Source: PMG-095 sp049324695 (GTDB lineage Bacteria; Myxococcota_A; Polyangia; Polyangiales; Polyangiaceae). Taken from it: a stretch of 64,000 nt of DNA. The stretch spans positions 1-64,000 of the forward strand of contig JBMOMJ010000054.1 of the NCBI GenBank assembly GCA_049324695.1. The letters run 5' to 3'. Below the pieces are notes generated by a model. It had not been told where the DNA came from, did no database searches, and saw only the letters and a program-made list of their open reading frames with translations. Both the position numbers and the translations under genes were made by a program. The stretch's first letter is position 1, and each line of letters opens with the position of its first letter. Shown piece after piece: positions 49,487 to 58,951 of the stretch.

Positions 49487-50845
49487 ATGAAGAATACGAC
49501 TCAACGCTGGGCAGATACACACCTCACGCGCTTCGGACGTCGCTGGTTCCTCACCACGGCGGGTGTTGCGATAGCATTGCCGTGCCTCGAAACTCTGGAT
49601 CCGCAACAGGCACGGGCACAGACGGCAACCGGTGCCAAGCGACTGTTTTTATTCCATATGCCAGCCGGCGTGAACGTTAGCACCTGGGTGCCGTCGGGCA
49701 GTGGAACCAACTTCACGTTTGGCCAGGCGATGACGCCCGTCACCGACGCCAACTTGAAAGCGAAGGTGACGGTTGTCACCGGAACCAGTGCTATCGGCGG
49801 CCCGCGCGGCCACACTTGCGGCATCTCGGGCGTGCTCACCGGCGTGCAATGCCAGGGCAACACCAGTTCGAACGCCATCTCATTCGATCAGGTGGTGGCG
49901 CAAGCCTGGTCCGGCAAAACCCGCTTCTCGAGCTTGGAGCTCGGTACCTCGCACAACACCGAGAACCCCAACGCCGAGTCCGGCTACAGCACCGTAATCA
50001 AGGACAACCTGAATTGGTCGAACGCCACCACCCCGTTGTCCCGCGAAGTCGAGCCGCTGAAGGCGTTCAACCGCTTATTCTCTGGGATTGCCACCACGCC
50101 CGGAGGCCCTGCGCCCACCTTGGCGTTCAAGGACGCCATGAAGAAGAGCGTGCTCGACTACGCGCTCGCGCAAGGTGACGCGCTCAGCAAGCGACTGAGC
50201 AAGCTGGATCGCGCCAAGCTCGATCAGTATCTGAGCGGGATCCGCGATCTGGAGCGGACCATTCAAAACACGCCGACCATGGGTCAAACCGGCGAATGCA
50301 CCCCGGGCGCAGCGCCGAGCGCAGGCAGGCCCTCCGACATTCAAGCGCACGTGAAGCTGATGCTCGACATCATCGTGCAAGCCTTCAAGTGTGATCTGAC
50401 GCGCGTTGCTACCTTCGCCTACGAGCACACCACCACCGAGATTCGTCACACATTCTTGAACGTGAGCGCCGGCTGGCATAGCGGCGTCACTCACCACGGC
50501 AACGCCGCTGGCGCGCTCGCCAACTACACCACCGTCAATCGCTGGATGGTGAGCCAATACGTGTACGTGCTGAAGCAACTCGACGCAATCTCGGACGGCA
50601 CCGGCACCATGCTCGACAATTCGGCATGCATGCTGTTCAGCGAGCTCAGCGACGGCAATTCGCACAGCAACCAAAACATGCCCGTCCTACTCGCTGGTTC
50701 GGCGGGTGGTCGCTTGCAAACCGGTCGCGCCGTGGCCGGCAGTGGTGTCATCGAGCAGGTGCACCTCGCGATGATGCAGGCTCTCGGCCTGTCCGCGACT
50801 ACCTTCGGCCGAGCCCGAGGCCCATTGCCGGGCTTGCTCGCGTAG
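49487..50845 (+). CDS. DUF1552 family secreted protein with Tat signal
   Basis: A 452-residue protein. ATG 49487 yields a twin-arginine signal: FGRRWFLTTAGVAIALPCLE, i.e. RRxFL followed by a hydrophobic stretch and a cleavage region QARAQ. Family-typical parts: KRLFLFHMPAGVN, ISGVLTGVQCQG, LELGTSHNTEN, AFNRLFSG, and GWHSGVTHHGN near residue 340, which places several His residues together. Tat export suggests a cofactor loaded in the cytoplasm. Starts 26 bp after the DUF1592 stop, so the two are co-transcribed, as usual for the pair. Confidence 0.93.
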   Translation: MKNTTQRWADTHLTRFGRRWFLTTAGVAIALPCLETLDPQQARAQTATGAKRLFLFHMPAGVNVSTWVPSGSGTNFTFGQAMTPVTDANLKAKVTVVTGTSAIGGPRGHTCGISGVLTGVQCQGNTSSNAISFDQVVAQAWSGKTRFSSLELGTSHNTENPNAESGYSTVIKDNLNWSNATTPLSREVEPLKAFNRLFSGIATTPGGPAPTLAFKDAMKKSVLDYALAQGDALSKRLSKLDRAKLDQYLSGIRDLERTIQNTPTMGQTGECTPGAAPSAGRPSDIQAHVKLMLDIIVQAFKCDLTRVATFAYEHTTTEIRHTFLNVSAGWHSGVTHHGNAAGALANYTTVNRWMVSQYVYVLKQLDAISDGTGTMLDNSACMLFSELSDGNSHSNQNMPVLLAGSAGGRLQTGRAVAGSGVIEQVHLAMMQALGLSATTFGRARGPLPGLLA

Positions 50846-50860
50846 TTGCGTCAGCGCTCG

Positions 50861-52288
50861 ATGCCTTCACTCGCACGCGGCGCATTCTTCCTCGTCCTGC
50901 TGCTAACCGCACCGGCGAGCGCGCGCCGCAATGGCATCGTCACGCAAGGCTGCCAGGCATGCCACGGCGACAGCGCTCAATCGACGTTGTCGATCACTGC
51001 GGATCCACCGAGCTTCGGGCCCGGCGAGCTCGTAACGTTCACCGCAATGATCCAGCGTTCGGGCGTAGCCGTGGGAGGAATTTACGTGGCCACCCCCGAG
51101 CTCGGCACTTTACGCACGATCTCCGGCGAAGGATTGTCGCTCGTCACCGGCGGGCTAACTCACAACGCGCCGAAGCCGGCGCAAAGCGGGCGCGTCAGTT
51201 TTCGCTTTCAATGGCAGGCTCCTGCGAGCGCCGGTGCAATCCAGCTCGCCGCCTACGGCCTCGCAGCAAACGGCGACGGCCAATCAACAGGCGATGCTCC
51301 GGGTTCCAGCGTCTTTTCGTTTCCGTTCGGCTGCAGCGCACAAACCTACTACTTCGACGCCGATGGTGATGGCTACGGCGGCACGCAGTTCCCCGCCATT
51401 CAGGCGTGTGCGGGCAAACCTCCGAAAACCTACTCCGCCAATGCCGACGATTGCGATGACGGCCGCGACAGTGTGCACCCAGGCGCCACCGAACTTTGCA
51501 ACAAGCGCGACGACAACTGCGACGGCCGCGCCGACGAAGACGCACAACCCGAGCCTCTCTGGCCCGATCCGGATGGTGATGGCTACTACGCTAGCGGAGC
51601 CGGCCCATCGCAAATAGGTTGCCTGCCTCTCGCTGGCTACGCGCGCGAACCCGGCGATTGCGCGGCAAGCGACGCCGCTCGCCATCCCGGCGCGAGCGAA
51701 ACCTGCAACCAACTCGATGACAACTGCGACGGCCGCATCGACGAAGGATTGCGACCCCAATGCGGCCTCGGGTGGTGCCGCCGCGAAAGCCTCACCTGTC
51801 GCAGCGAAGACTGCGTGCCCGGCGTGCCCACGTTAGAGATGTGCAACGGCATCGATGACGATTGCGATGGCAGCATCGACGAAGGCGTTTGCGGCTCGAC
51901 TGGCGGCGCGACTTCGCTCGGCGGTTCAACTTCGCAGGGCGGAGCATCGCGCGGCGGCGCTAGCTCGCTGGGCGGTTCGCTCAGTGGTGGAACATCGAGC
52001 GCTGGTCGCGCACCGTTCGCAGGTTCGCCGTCGAGCGGCGGCGCCGCAACCACAGGTGGTTGGCAGAACGGCTCCGCAACTGCATCCGGCGGCACAGCGC
52101 AAACCAACGACGATATAGCGACCAGCGGCTGCTCGCTCGCCGCGCGCCCAACGAACGCGCGATTGAACTACCTGGCAGCGCTCCTGCTCGCGCTCACTCT
52201 TCGTCGGGCACGCCGCCGGTGCGCGCCAAATCCTCACTGCGAATCTTCTCGACGTTCATGCCGCGAGCGCGTTTCGTCATTGTCTTGA
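50861..52288 (+). CDS. MopE-like calcium/metal-binding repeat protein with CxxCH and MYXO-CTERM-type tail
   Basis: A 475-residue exported protein (ATG 50861; TTG 50846 possible). Signal peptide to ASARR; CQACHG at about residues 31-36 is a heme-c-type motif; beta-sandwich region ~45-150 (PPSFGPGELVTFTAMIQ). Then repeated Asp-rich units DADGDGYGG, NADDCDDG, CNKRDDNCDGRADE, CNQLDDNCDGRIDE, CNGIDDDCDGSIDE, of the MopE 'putative metal-binding' type. Gly/Ser linker, then TSGCSLAARP + membrane helix YLAALLLALTLRRARRR, a MYXO-CTERM-like surface signal. About 22 unexpected residues follow the Arg cluster and overlap the convergent ParB-like gene. Third gene of the DUF1592 cluster. Confidence 0.85.
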   Translation: MPSLARGAFFLVLLLTAPASARRNGIVTQGCQACHGDSAQSTLSITADPPSFGPGELVTFTAMIQRSGVAVGGIYVATPELGTLRTISGEGLSLVTGGLTHNAPKPAQSGRVSFRFQWQAPASAGAIQLAAYGLAANGDGQSTGDAPGSSVFSFPFGCSAQTYYFDADGDGYGGTQFPAIQACAGKPPKTYSANADDCDDGRDSVHPGATELCNKRDDNCDGRADEDAQPEPLWPDPDGDGYYASGAGPSQIGCLPLAGYAREPGDCAASDAARHPGASETCNQLDDNCDGRIDEGLRPQCGLGWCRRESLTCRSEDCVPGVPTLEMCNGIDDDCDGSIDEGVCGSTGGATSLGGSTSQGGASRGGASSLGGSLSGGTSSAGRAPFAGSPSSGGAATTGGWQNGSATASGGTAQTNDDIATSGCSLAARPTNARLNYLAALLLALTLRRARRRCAPNPHCESSRRSCRERVSSLS

Positions 52289-53168
52289 GCAACTCGTCGA
52301 AGCTCGGCAGCTCACCTTTGATGAAGCGCAGCGGGTTCACGCGCGCCACCACGAAGGTTTTGAGGTAAGGGCTCGTCAAGCCGCGTTCCTTGAGCTTGGC
52401 TACGGCTTCGTTCACGGCGTCGTCGAGCTCGAGCAGCGCTTTCGCCCGCCGTTCGCGCTCTTCCACGGCTTGGCTCAATTTGCCGCCAATCCAGCCGTCG
52501 ACTTTGCGAATCGCGGGATGATAGGCGCCGCCTGCGAAGCGCCCGCGTTGTTCGTAGGCGAAGCCGAGCGTTACCAACGCGGGCTCTTCGAACTCGAGCT
52601 CGTAAGTGCTCTCGGTTTCAGTCGGTCCTTTGACGAGCTCGCGATACATTCTCACGACCTCGAGCGCTCGCTCTCGGAGCGCGTGCGCCTTCTCGATATT
52701 CAGCGCCAGGATGTGATACGCGACCTCCGCTTCGGGCACGAGCAGCGCGACGATTGCTTTCGCGCCGAGCTCGCGCAACGCCGTCAGGCGATGATTGCCG
52801 TTCGGCGTCCAAAATCTATCTTCGTGCCGCACCGCGATGATCGGGTCCAAAAAGCGCTTGGTCTTGTCCATCGCGCGCGTCAGCTTGAGCACGTGTGAGT
52901 CGCTCACATCGCGCTGAAACGGCGTCGGCTCCACAGCGGTGAGTGGCAGCGCCGCAAGGATCACGGAGTGGCCGCCGAGCGGCTCCCGATAGCGCGCCAG
53001 CACGCTGCCTCCCGCCGCGTCCACCGCCGCCGCGAGTTCGTTCAGAGCGTCCGATTCAGTCACGGTTCCGAGCTCGGCGGCTTCGAGCTCAGTCGGTTTG
53101 AGCTTCACTCCACGACGCTTGCGCGTCCCCGGAGCCCTGGCTTTCGTAGCTTTTTTCTTGGCAGCCAC
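52194..53168 (-). CDS. ParB-like nuclease-domain protein
   Basis: A 324-residue cytosolic protein. GTG 53168 with AGGGGGG upstream begins a Lys/Arg-rich tail (AAKKKATKARAPGTRKRRG); the frame extends 57 bp further without a better site. ParB/sulfiredoxin-like core about residues 70-170: LPLTAVEPTPFQRDVSDSHVLKL, DPIIAVRHEDRFWTPNGNHRLTALREL (the GNHR loop). A helical C-terminal half follows. Not beside parA, so it is not the chromosomal partition gene; stand-alone ParB-like proteins act as regulators or nucleases. Ends 95 bp inside the MopE-like gene, tail to tail. Confidence 0.8.
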   Translation of the reverse strand: MAAKKKATKARAPGTRKRRGVKLKPTELEAAELGTVTESDALNELAAAVDAAGGSVLARYREPLGGHSVILAALPLTAVEPTPFQRDVSDSHVLKLTRAMDKTKRFLDPIIAVRHEDRFWTPNGNHRLTALRELGAKAIVALLVPEAEVAYHILALNIEKAHALRERALEVVRMYRELVKGPTETESTYELEFEEPALVTLGFAYEQRGRFAGGAYHPAIRKVDGWIGGKLSQAVEERERRAKALLELDDAVNEAVAKLKERGLTSPYLKTFVVARVNPLRFIKGELPSFDELLKTMTKRARGMNVEKIRSEDLARTGGVPDEE

Positions 53169-53268
53169 ACCCCCCTGAGTACGCCGAAACTTGCACCAAC
53201 GCGAACACATTTCGAGCGCTCGCACTCTCGAGTTGACCTGTCAGCACCAGATCGTCATGCTACTCCGC

Positions 53269-53478
53269 ATGAGGGTTGTTCTTAGCTTAGGGTTGTGTGC
53301 GTTTTTGTCACTGGCGCTCAGCGGGTGCTTGAATGACGGCGATGACTGCGCTGATCCCGCTGCGCAACGGCAATGGCGGCTCGATCAAGCTGGTGGTGGC
53401 GGCGGTGTTGGTGGAATCGGCGGAGCAAGCTCGACGGGCGGCAAAACCGCCACCGGCGGCTTCCCCAGCGGCTGCTGA
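53269..53478 (+). CDS. Small Gly-rich lipoprotein
   Basis: 69 residues from ATG 53269: signal peptide VVLSLGLCAFLSLALSGC with lipobox LSGC, then DDCADPAAQRQW and a Gly-rich tail (GGVGGIGGASSTGGKTATGG). It looks like the amino-terminal fragment of one of the large surface lipoproteins, lacking any folded domain; either a true short lipoprotein or a truncated gene. No family. Confidence 0.5.
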   Translation: MRVVLSLGLCAFLSLALSGCLNDGDDCADPAAQRQWRLDQAGGGGGVGGIGGASSTGGKTATGGFPSGC

Positions 53479-53542
53479 AGCGCGCCGACTGAGCACCGTG
53501 CAGCGCGCCAGCGAGCGACGCGGCGATTCGTGAGTGCGCGCC

Positions 53543-55054
53543 CTACTCGAACTGAAAATAGTCGAGGTTCAAGAGCGATCCAGCTGTGCTTCCAGCGAAG
53601 CGCAAGTACACGTCGTGTACACCCGAAGTTGGAGCGATGTCGCAGCTGACGTCGCTCCACACCTGCCATCCCCCGGTTGGCTTTACCTGACACGCGCCGA
53701 TACGAATCCCTGGCAGGTTCGTGAACATGTCGCTGCCATCGATCCAAACTTGAATGTCTCCGCCGGCAGAAGCGTCCGCCGCAACGCGTGCGCGAACCTT
53801 CGTGGCGCCACTTCCGAAATCGACCCGTGAATAGCCAATCCAGTCCTGATCGTCGATTTGCGTGACGGTCACACCTGCGTGGACACCGGCTTGCTCCACC
53901 AAGCCGACCTCGATGCCGCGATGATCGGCGAAGGTTTCGGCTTCCATCCGTGAGAAGGCATCCAGATTGCGGAGCTGCAGGACCTCGCCGCGACGCACTG
54001 GAATCGGCACGATGCTGCCGTCATCGGCGTACGTCAGATGATCGAGTGTGATGCTGCGTTGAAAGTCCGACTTTTTCTCACGCCGCGCAAGAACCCGATT
54101 GTGAAAGAAAAAGTACGAGTTCCCCTCGTACTCGACGACTGAATGATGGTGGTTGTTGTTGAAGTTGCCGACTGGGTTCTCCTGGATCGTCCCCGCGTAA
54201 ACGAAGCCGGTCATCGGGTTATCGCTCACCATGTAATCGATCTTCGCGGACCCGCTCGCAAACGTCGTCGAGTACGAGAAGTAGTACTTGCCCGCGTGTT
54301 TATGCAGGAAGGAGGCTTCGAAGAAGTCCGGAGCCACAATCGTCGTCGCGCTCTCATCAGCCAAACTCACCATGTCCGCCCCGAGGCGAATCACACGCGC
54401 ATTATCGCCAGTGCCAGGCATACCACCGCCGAAGTACAAATAGGCCTGGCCATCATCGTCCACGAAACACGTCGGATCGAAAATCCATTCGACATCCTCG
54501 ACACCCGGTGTCAGTCGCGTGATCAGCGGCTTGCCGAGCGCGTCTACGAACGGCCCGGACGGACTGTCCGATACGGCAACCCCAATGTTGGATCCGCCGT
54601 TGGGAAAGTAGAGATAGTACTTCCCGGTTGCCGGGCTGTAAGCGCAATCGGGCGCATACAAGAGACTCGCCCATGACGTTTGTGCTTTGTCGAAAGCGAC
54701 TCCATGATCCTGCCAATTCACGAGATCGTTCGACGAGAACACGTGATAGTCCGTCATCTTGTAGCCATCCTGGTCGTCCAGGTCGTGCGACGCGTACACG
54801 TAAATCCTTCCTTCGAAGGCGCGCGCCGAAGGATCTGCCGTGAACACATGGCCGATGATCGGATTGCGAGCGCGCCCGTTCAGCCCTTCGTATTCCATGG
54901 CCTGCGCAGGCGCACCGCCGCTCGCCGTACCGCCGTGGCCACCGTGACCACTCGCTGCCCCGTTGCCACCTTCGTCGGAGCTACTCGATCCATTGCAGCC
55001 CAAAACGCTCGCACCAACGCCAGCCAAAACAATCAAAAGAGCTCGTGTTCCCAT
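53543..55054 (-). CDS. GH43-family glycosidase lipoprotein with CBM6-type domain
   Basis: A 503-residue lipoprotein (signal peptide ALLIVLAGVGASVLGC). GH43 five-blade propeller about residues 60-340: NPIIGHVFTADPSARAFEGR with the general-base Asp, EWIFDPTCFVDDDGQAYLYFGG with the pKa-modulating Asp, and APDFFEASFLHKHAGKYYFSYS with the acid Glu. Carbohydrate-binding CBM6-type module about 365-503 (MEAETFADHRGIEV, VDFGSGATKVRARVA, DVYLRFAGSTAGSLLNLDYFQF). Predicted to trim arabinose/xylose-type side chains outside the cell. Single gene. Confidence 0.93.
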   Translation of the reverse strand: MGTRALLIVLAGVGASVLGCNGSSSSDEGGNGAASGHGGHGGTASGGAPAQAMEYEGLNGRARNPIIGHVFTADPSARAFEGRIYVYASHDLDDQDGYKMTDYHVFSSNDLVNWQDHGVAFDKAQTSWASLLYAPDCAYSPATGKYYLYFPNGGSNIGVAVSDSPSGPFVDALGKPLITRLTPGVEDVEWIFDPTCFVDDDGQAYLYFGGGMPGTGDNARVIRLGADMVSLADESATTIVAPDFFEASFLHKHAGKYYFSYSTTFASGSAKIDYMVSDNPMTGFVYAGTIQENPVGNFNNNHHHSVVEYEGNSYFFFHNRVLARREKKSDFQRSITLDHLTYADDGSIVPIPVRRGEVLQLRNLDAFSRMEAETFADHRGIEVGLVEQAGVHAGVTVTQIDDQDWIGYSRVDFGSGATKVRARVAADASAGGDIQVWIDGSDMFTNLPGIRIGACQVKPTGGWQVWSDVSCDIAPTSGVHDVYLRFAGSTAGSLLNLDYFQFE

Positions 55055-55490
55055 GCGCCTCGACGCTCATGGTTGCAGCCTTCGCGAGCGTTCAGTTCAA
55101 CAAAGCCCGCGTGCGACAAAGATTGAGCGGAAAGCGAAGATCCGCCTTCGCGAATTCGAATCGGCGAACGCGCCGGAACCGATGCGTACTTTTGGATTTG
55201 GGATTTGGGATTTTGGGGGCCATCCCTGCGCGGCCATGGACGCGTCCCGACACGCCGCGAGACAACGCGAACCAACGCTGCCGACCAACTCGCAGCTCCG
55301 CTCCCACGTGGCGCACGCCGCTCGACTCAGCGTGCCTCCCGACACGCCGCGAGACAGCGCTAGCGCTCGCAATGCGCGCATTCCTGCGTACGACTGACGG
55401 CGCGGTTGCTCTCCGCGCGAGGGCACTTCGAAGGGCGACGGGGTGCGCGGCGCTCCCAGTGAAGGAACGCCGCGCTCGACCGATCGCGGT
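55055..55490. other. Intergenic region between the GH43 gene and the alpha operon
   Basis: 436 bases with no supported gene. It contains the 19-mer CCCGACACGCCGCGAGACA twice (55246-55264, 55338-55356) and a short TTTGGGA-type repeat at 55191-55219. It must hold the GH43 promoter and the end of the long ribosomal transcript. No T-run hairpin terminator was evident. Confidence 0.5.
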
Positions 55491-55991
55491 CTACTTCTCG
55501 GTGCGGGGCGCCTTGGCTTTGCTGGGCCGGCGCGGCGGAACGGGGTTGCCTTCCACGAACTCGATCAACGACATCGGCGCATTGTCGCCGCGGCGACGAC
55601 CGAGCTTGATGATGCGCGTGTAACCGCCGGGGCGGCCGCTGAAACGAATCGAGAGATCGACGAACACCTTCTCGAGCAGATCGATCTTCTGATCCTGGCC
55701 GTCCTTCTGCACCACCGCGAAGCGGCGCAGGAAACGCGCGACCTGCTGCTGAGCAGCTTGGCGACGTGCGCGGTCAGCCGGGCTCAGATCGTCGAAGGGG
55801 GTGTAGGCGATGGGCCCGAGGCGCGCAGCGCGCGTGATGAGGCGCTCGGCAACGCGACGGAGTTCCTTCGCCTTGGCGTCGGTGGTCTCGATGCGCTCGT
55901 GCGCCACGAGGTTCGCCGCCAACGCGCGGAACATCGCGCGACGGTGGCTGGTATTACGGCCGAATTGTCGGCCAGCCTTTTTGTGCCTCAT
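55491..55991 (-). CDS. rplQ: 50S ribosomal protein L17
   Basis: A 166-residue L17, last gene of the alpha operon. Family signature MRHKKAGRQFGRNTSHRRAM at the start, then NLVAHERIETTDAKAKELR. The C-terminus is longer than in E. coli (127 residues), with an Arg/Lys-rich tail (GNPVPPRRPSKAKAPRTEK) common in myxobacteria. Starts 3 bp after rpoA. Confidence 0.97.
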   Translation of the reverse strand: MRHKKAGRQFGRNTSHRRAMFRALAANLVAHERIETTDAKAKELRRVAERLITRAARLGPIAYTPFDDLSPADRARRQAAQQQVARFLRRFAVVQKDGQDQKIDLLEKVFVDLSIRFSGRPGGYTRIIKLGRRRGDNAPMSLIEFVEGNPVPPRRPSKAKAPRTEK

Positions 55992-55994
55992 GAT

Positions 55995-57020
<1,026 letters not shown>

Positions 57021-57061
57021 GCGTTACCTCTCTGTTGGCTTCGGGTTCGCGCGGCCGTCCC

Positions 57062-57096
57062 GAGCCATCGAGGGAACCCGCTCCGCTCGACGGCTC
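57062..57096 (-). promoter_or_regulatory. Hairpin in the rpsD-rpoA spacer
   Basis: GAGCCATCGAG (57062-57072) and CTCGACGGCTC (57086-57096) form an 11-bp stem around a 13-base loop; the single mismatch is a G-U pair in the transcript. It lies about 40-75 bases before the rpoA start. Might act as a pause, processing or attenuation site tuning rpoA relative to the ribosomal genes. No T-run follows, so full termination is unlikely. Confidence 0.4.
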
Positions 57097-57166
57097 CGCG
57101 GCCTGCCCGCGTCGTCGACGGCGCCCTATGCAGCACCGTTCGACTAAAGTTCTACTGCAAGATTGC

Positions 57167-57796
57167 TTAGCGAGAGTAGTACTCGACGACGTACTGCTCG
57201 CGAATCATCGGCTCGTTGAGCTCGTCGCGGACGGGCATCGTCTTCACGGTGCCGCTCAGATTGTCCTTGTCGACCTCGACCCAGCTCGGGCGCTGACGGT
57301 TCTCCGCGGCAGCCAGGGCTGCGGCGATGTAACCGATCTTCTTGCTGCGCTCGTGGATCGAAACCTTGTCCTCCGGGCTCACGCGGAAGCTCGGAATGTT
57401 GACGTGCTTGCCGTTCACCAGCACGTGGCTGTGACGCACGAGCTGACGCGCCTGAGCGCGGCTCGAAGCGAAGCCCATGCGGTACACGACGTTGTCGAGA
57501 CGACGCTCGATCAGCCCGAGCATCTCTTCACCGGAACGACCGGGGAGGTGCGCGGCAGTCGTGTAGTAGCTAGCGAACTGGGCCTCCAAGAGACCATAGA
57601 TGCGACGCATCTTCTGCTTCTCGCGCAAGCGCAAGCCGTACTCGCTGAGCTTGATGCGAGCCTGGCCGTGCTGGCCGGGCGGGTACGGGCGCCGCGTAAC
57701 GGCGCATTTATCAGTGAAGCAACGCTCCCCCTTCAGGTAGAGCTTGTTGCCTTCACGACGGCAGAGTTTGCAAACCGGACCGATATAGCGAGCCAT
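57167..57796 (-). CDS. rpsD: 30S ribosomal protein S4
   Basis: A 209-residue S4. Opens with YIGPVCKLCRREGNKLYLKG then CFTDKC, the zinc-binding four-cysteine form. S4 domain about 98-160 with RLDNVVYRMGFASSRAQARQLV and HVLVNGKHVNIPSFRV. Ends YVVEYYSR, as in other S4 proteins. Primary 16S-binding assembly protein and, in E. coli, the repressor of this operon. Confidence 0.98.
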   Translation of the reverse strand: MARYIGPVCKLCRREGNKLYLKGERCFTDKCAVTRRPYPPGQHGQARIKLSEYGLRLREKQKMRRIYGLLEAQFASYYTTAAHLPGRSGEEMLGLIERRLDNVVYRMGFASSRAQARQLVRHSHVLVNGKHVNIPSFRVSPEDKVSIHERSKKIGYIAAALAAAENRQRPSWVEVDKDNLSGTVKTMPVRDELNEPMIREQYVVEYYSR

Positions 57797-57808
57797 CCGA
57801 ATACTCCG

Positions 57809-58204
<396 letters not shown>

Positions 58205-58233
58205 GTGTCTTCCTCAGGTTCCTTCAACGAAAA

Positions 58234-58599
58234 TCAGACGCGGCGTCCGGCACCACGGCGCGGACCCTTGCGCGTACGCGCGTTGGTACGAGTGCGCTGA
58301 CCGTTGACGGGCAGGCCCTTCCTGTGACGCAGGCCGCGGAAGCAGCCGAGATCCATCAAGCGCTTGACGTTGGCTTGCACGTCACGACGTGCGTCGCCTT
58401 CAACCTTGACGTTGGCTTCAATCGCGTCGCGGATGGCCTTCACCTCGGCTTCGCTCAGCTCTTCCACCCGCTTGGTCTCGGGGATGTTGGCGAGCGCGCA
58501 CAGGCGCTTCGCCGTGGCGTGCCCGATCCCGTAGATGTACGGGAGCGCGTAGAGAATGTGCTTTCTGCGGGGAAGATCGACGCCGGAGATGCGTGCCAT
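58234..58599 (-). CDS. rpsM: 30S ribosomal protein S13
   Basis: A 121-residue S13: ARISGVDLPRRKHILYALP, YGIGHATAKRLCALANI, LMDLGCFRGLRHRKGLPVNG, and the Arg-rich RTRTNARTRKGPRR tail that contacts the P-site tRNA. Eleven bases after rpmJ. Confidence 0.98.
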   Translation of the reverse strand: MARISGVDLPRRKHILYALPYIYGIGHATAKRLCALANIPETKRVEELSEAEVKAIRDAIEANVKVEGDARRDVQANVKRLMDLGCFRGLRHRKGLPVNGQRTRTNARTRKGPRRGAGRRV

Positions 58600-58609
58600 G
58601 TTCTTACTC

Positions 58610-58723
58610 TCAGCCCTGACGCTGCTTGTGGCGGGGGTTATTGCAGATCACGCGCAGGACGCCGGCGCGCTTCACGATCTTGCACTTGTCGCAAATTTTC
58701 TTGACGCTGGGTCGCACCTTCAT
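58610..58723 (-). CDS. rpmJ: 50S ribosomal protein L36
   Basis: 37 residues, ATG 58723 to TGA 58610: MKVRPSVKKICDKCKIVKR, then VLRVICNNPRHKQRQG. C11, C14, C27 and H32 form the zinc site, so this is the zinc-binding form. Too short for most gene callers; position between infA and rpsM is canonical. Confidence 0.95.
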   Translation of the reverse strand: MKVRPSVKKICDKCKIVKRAGVLRVICNNPRHKQRQG

Positions 58724-58731
58724 GTCCTGCC

Positions 58732-58914
58732 TCACAACTTCTGAATGATCTTGCCCCGGTTGGGGTCGTGCTTGGCGAGCTCGACTAGGACCTTGGTTCC
58801 CGCAATCAATCGAACCACGACGCGCCGAAGTTCCGTCGATGCCCCCGCGCTCACTGTGCGCCCATCTGCGAGCCGCACTTTGAAGAGCGCGTTTGGCATC
58901 ACTTCTTCGATCAC
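58732..58914 (-). CDS. infA: Translation initiation factor IF-1 (divergent, start uncertain)
   Basis: From GTG 58914 the product is 60 residues of OB-fold IF-1: EEVMPNALFKVRLADGRTV, VRLIAGTKVLVEL, DPNRGKIIQKL. The family normally has 8-12 residues more before EEV. The same frame upstream encodes DETRKG, which fits, and a GGAGG lies farther up (about 58943), yet no ATG, GTG or TTG follows it at a useful distance; ACG codons do. So either a shortened protein starts at the GTG or a rare ACG start is used. Sequence is divergent from E. coli IF-1, and a second infA elsewhere is possible. Confidence 0.8.
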   Translation of the reverse strand: MIEEVMPNALFKVRLADGRTVSAGASTELRRVVVRLIAGTKVLVELAKHDPNRGKIIQKL

Positions 58915-58951
58915 GCCTTTGCGGGTCTCATCCGTCGTCGTTCGCCTCCGT

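Noticed and set aside
52194..53168. Chromosome-partition parB
   Set aside because: No parA beside it and no parS-like palindromes seen; only the ParB-like nuclease fold is supported.
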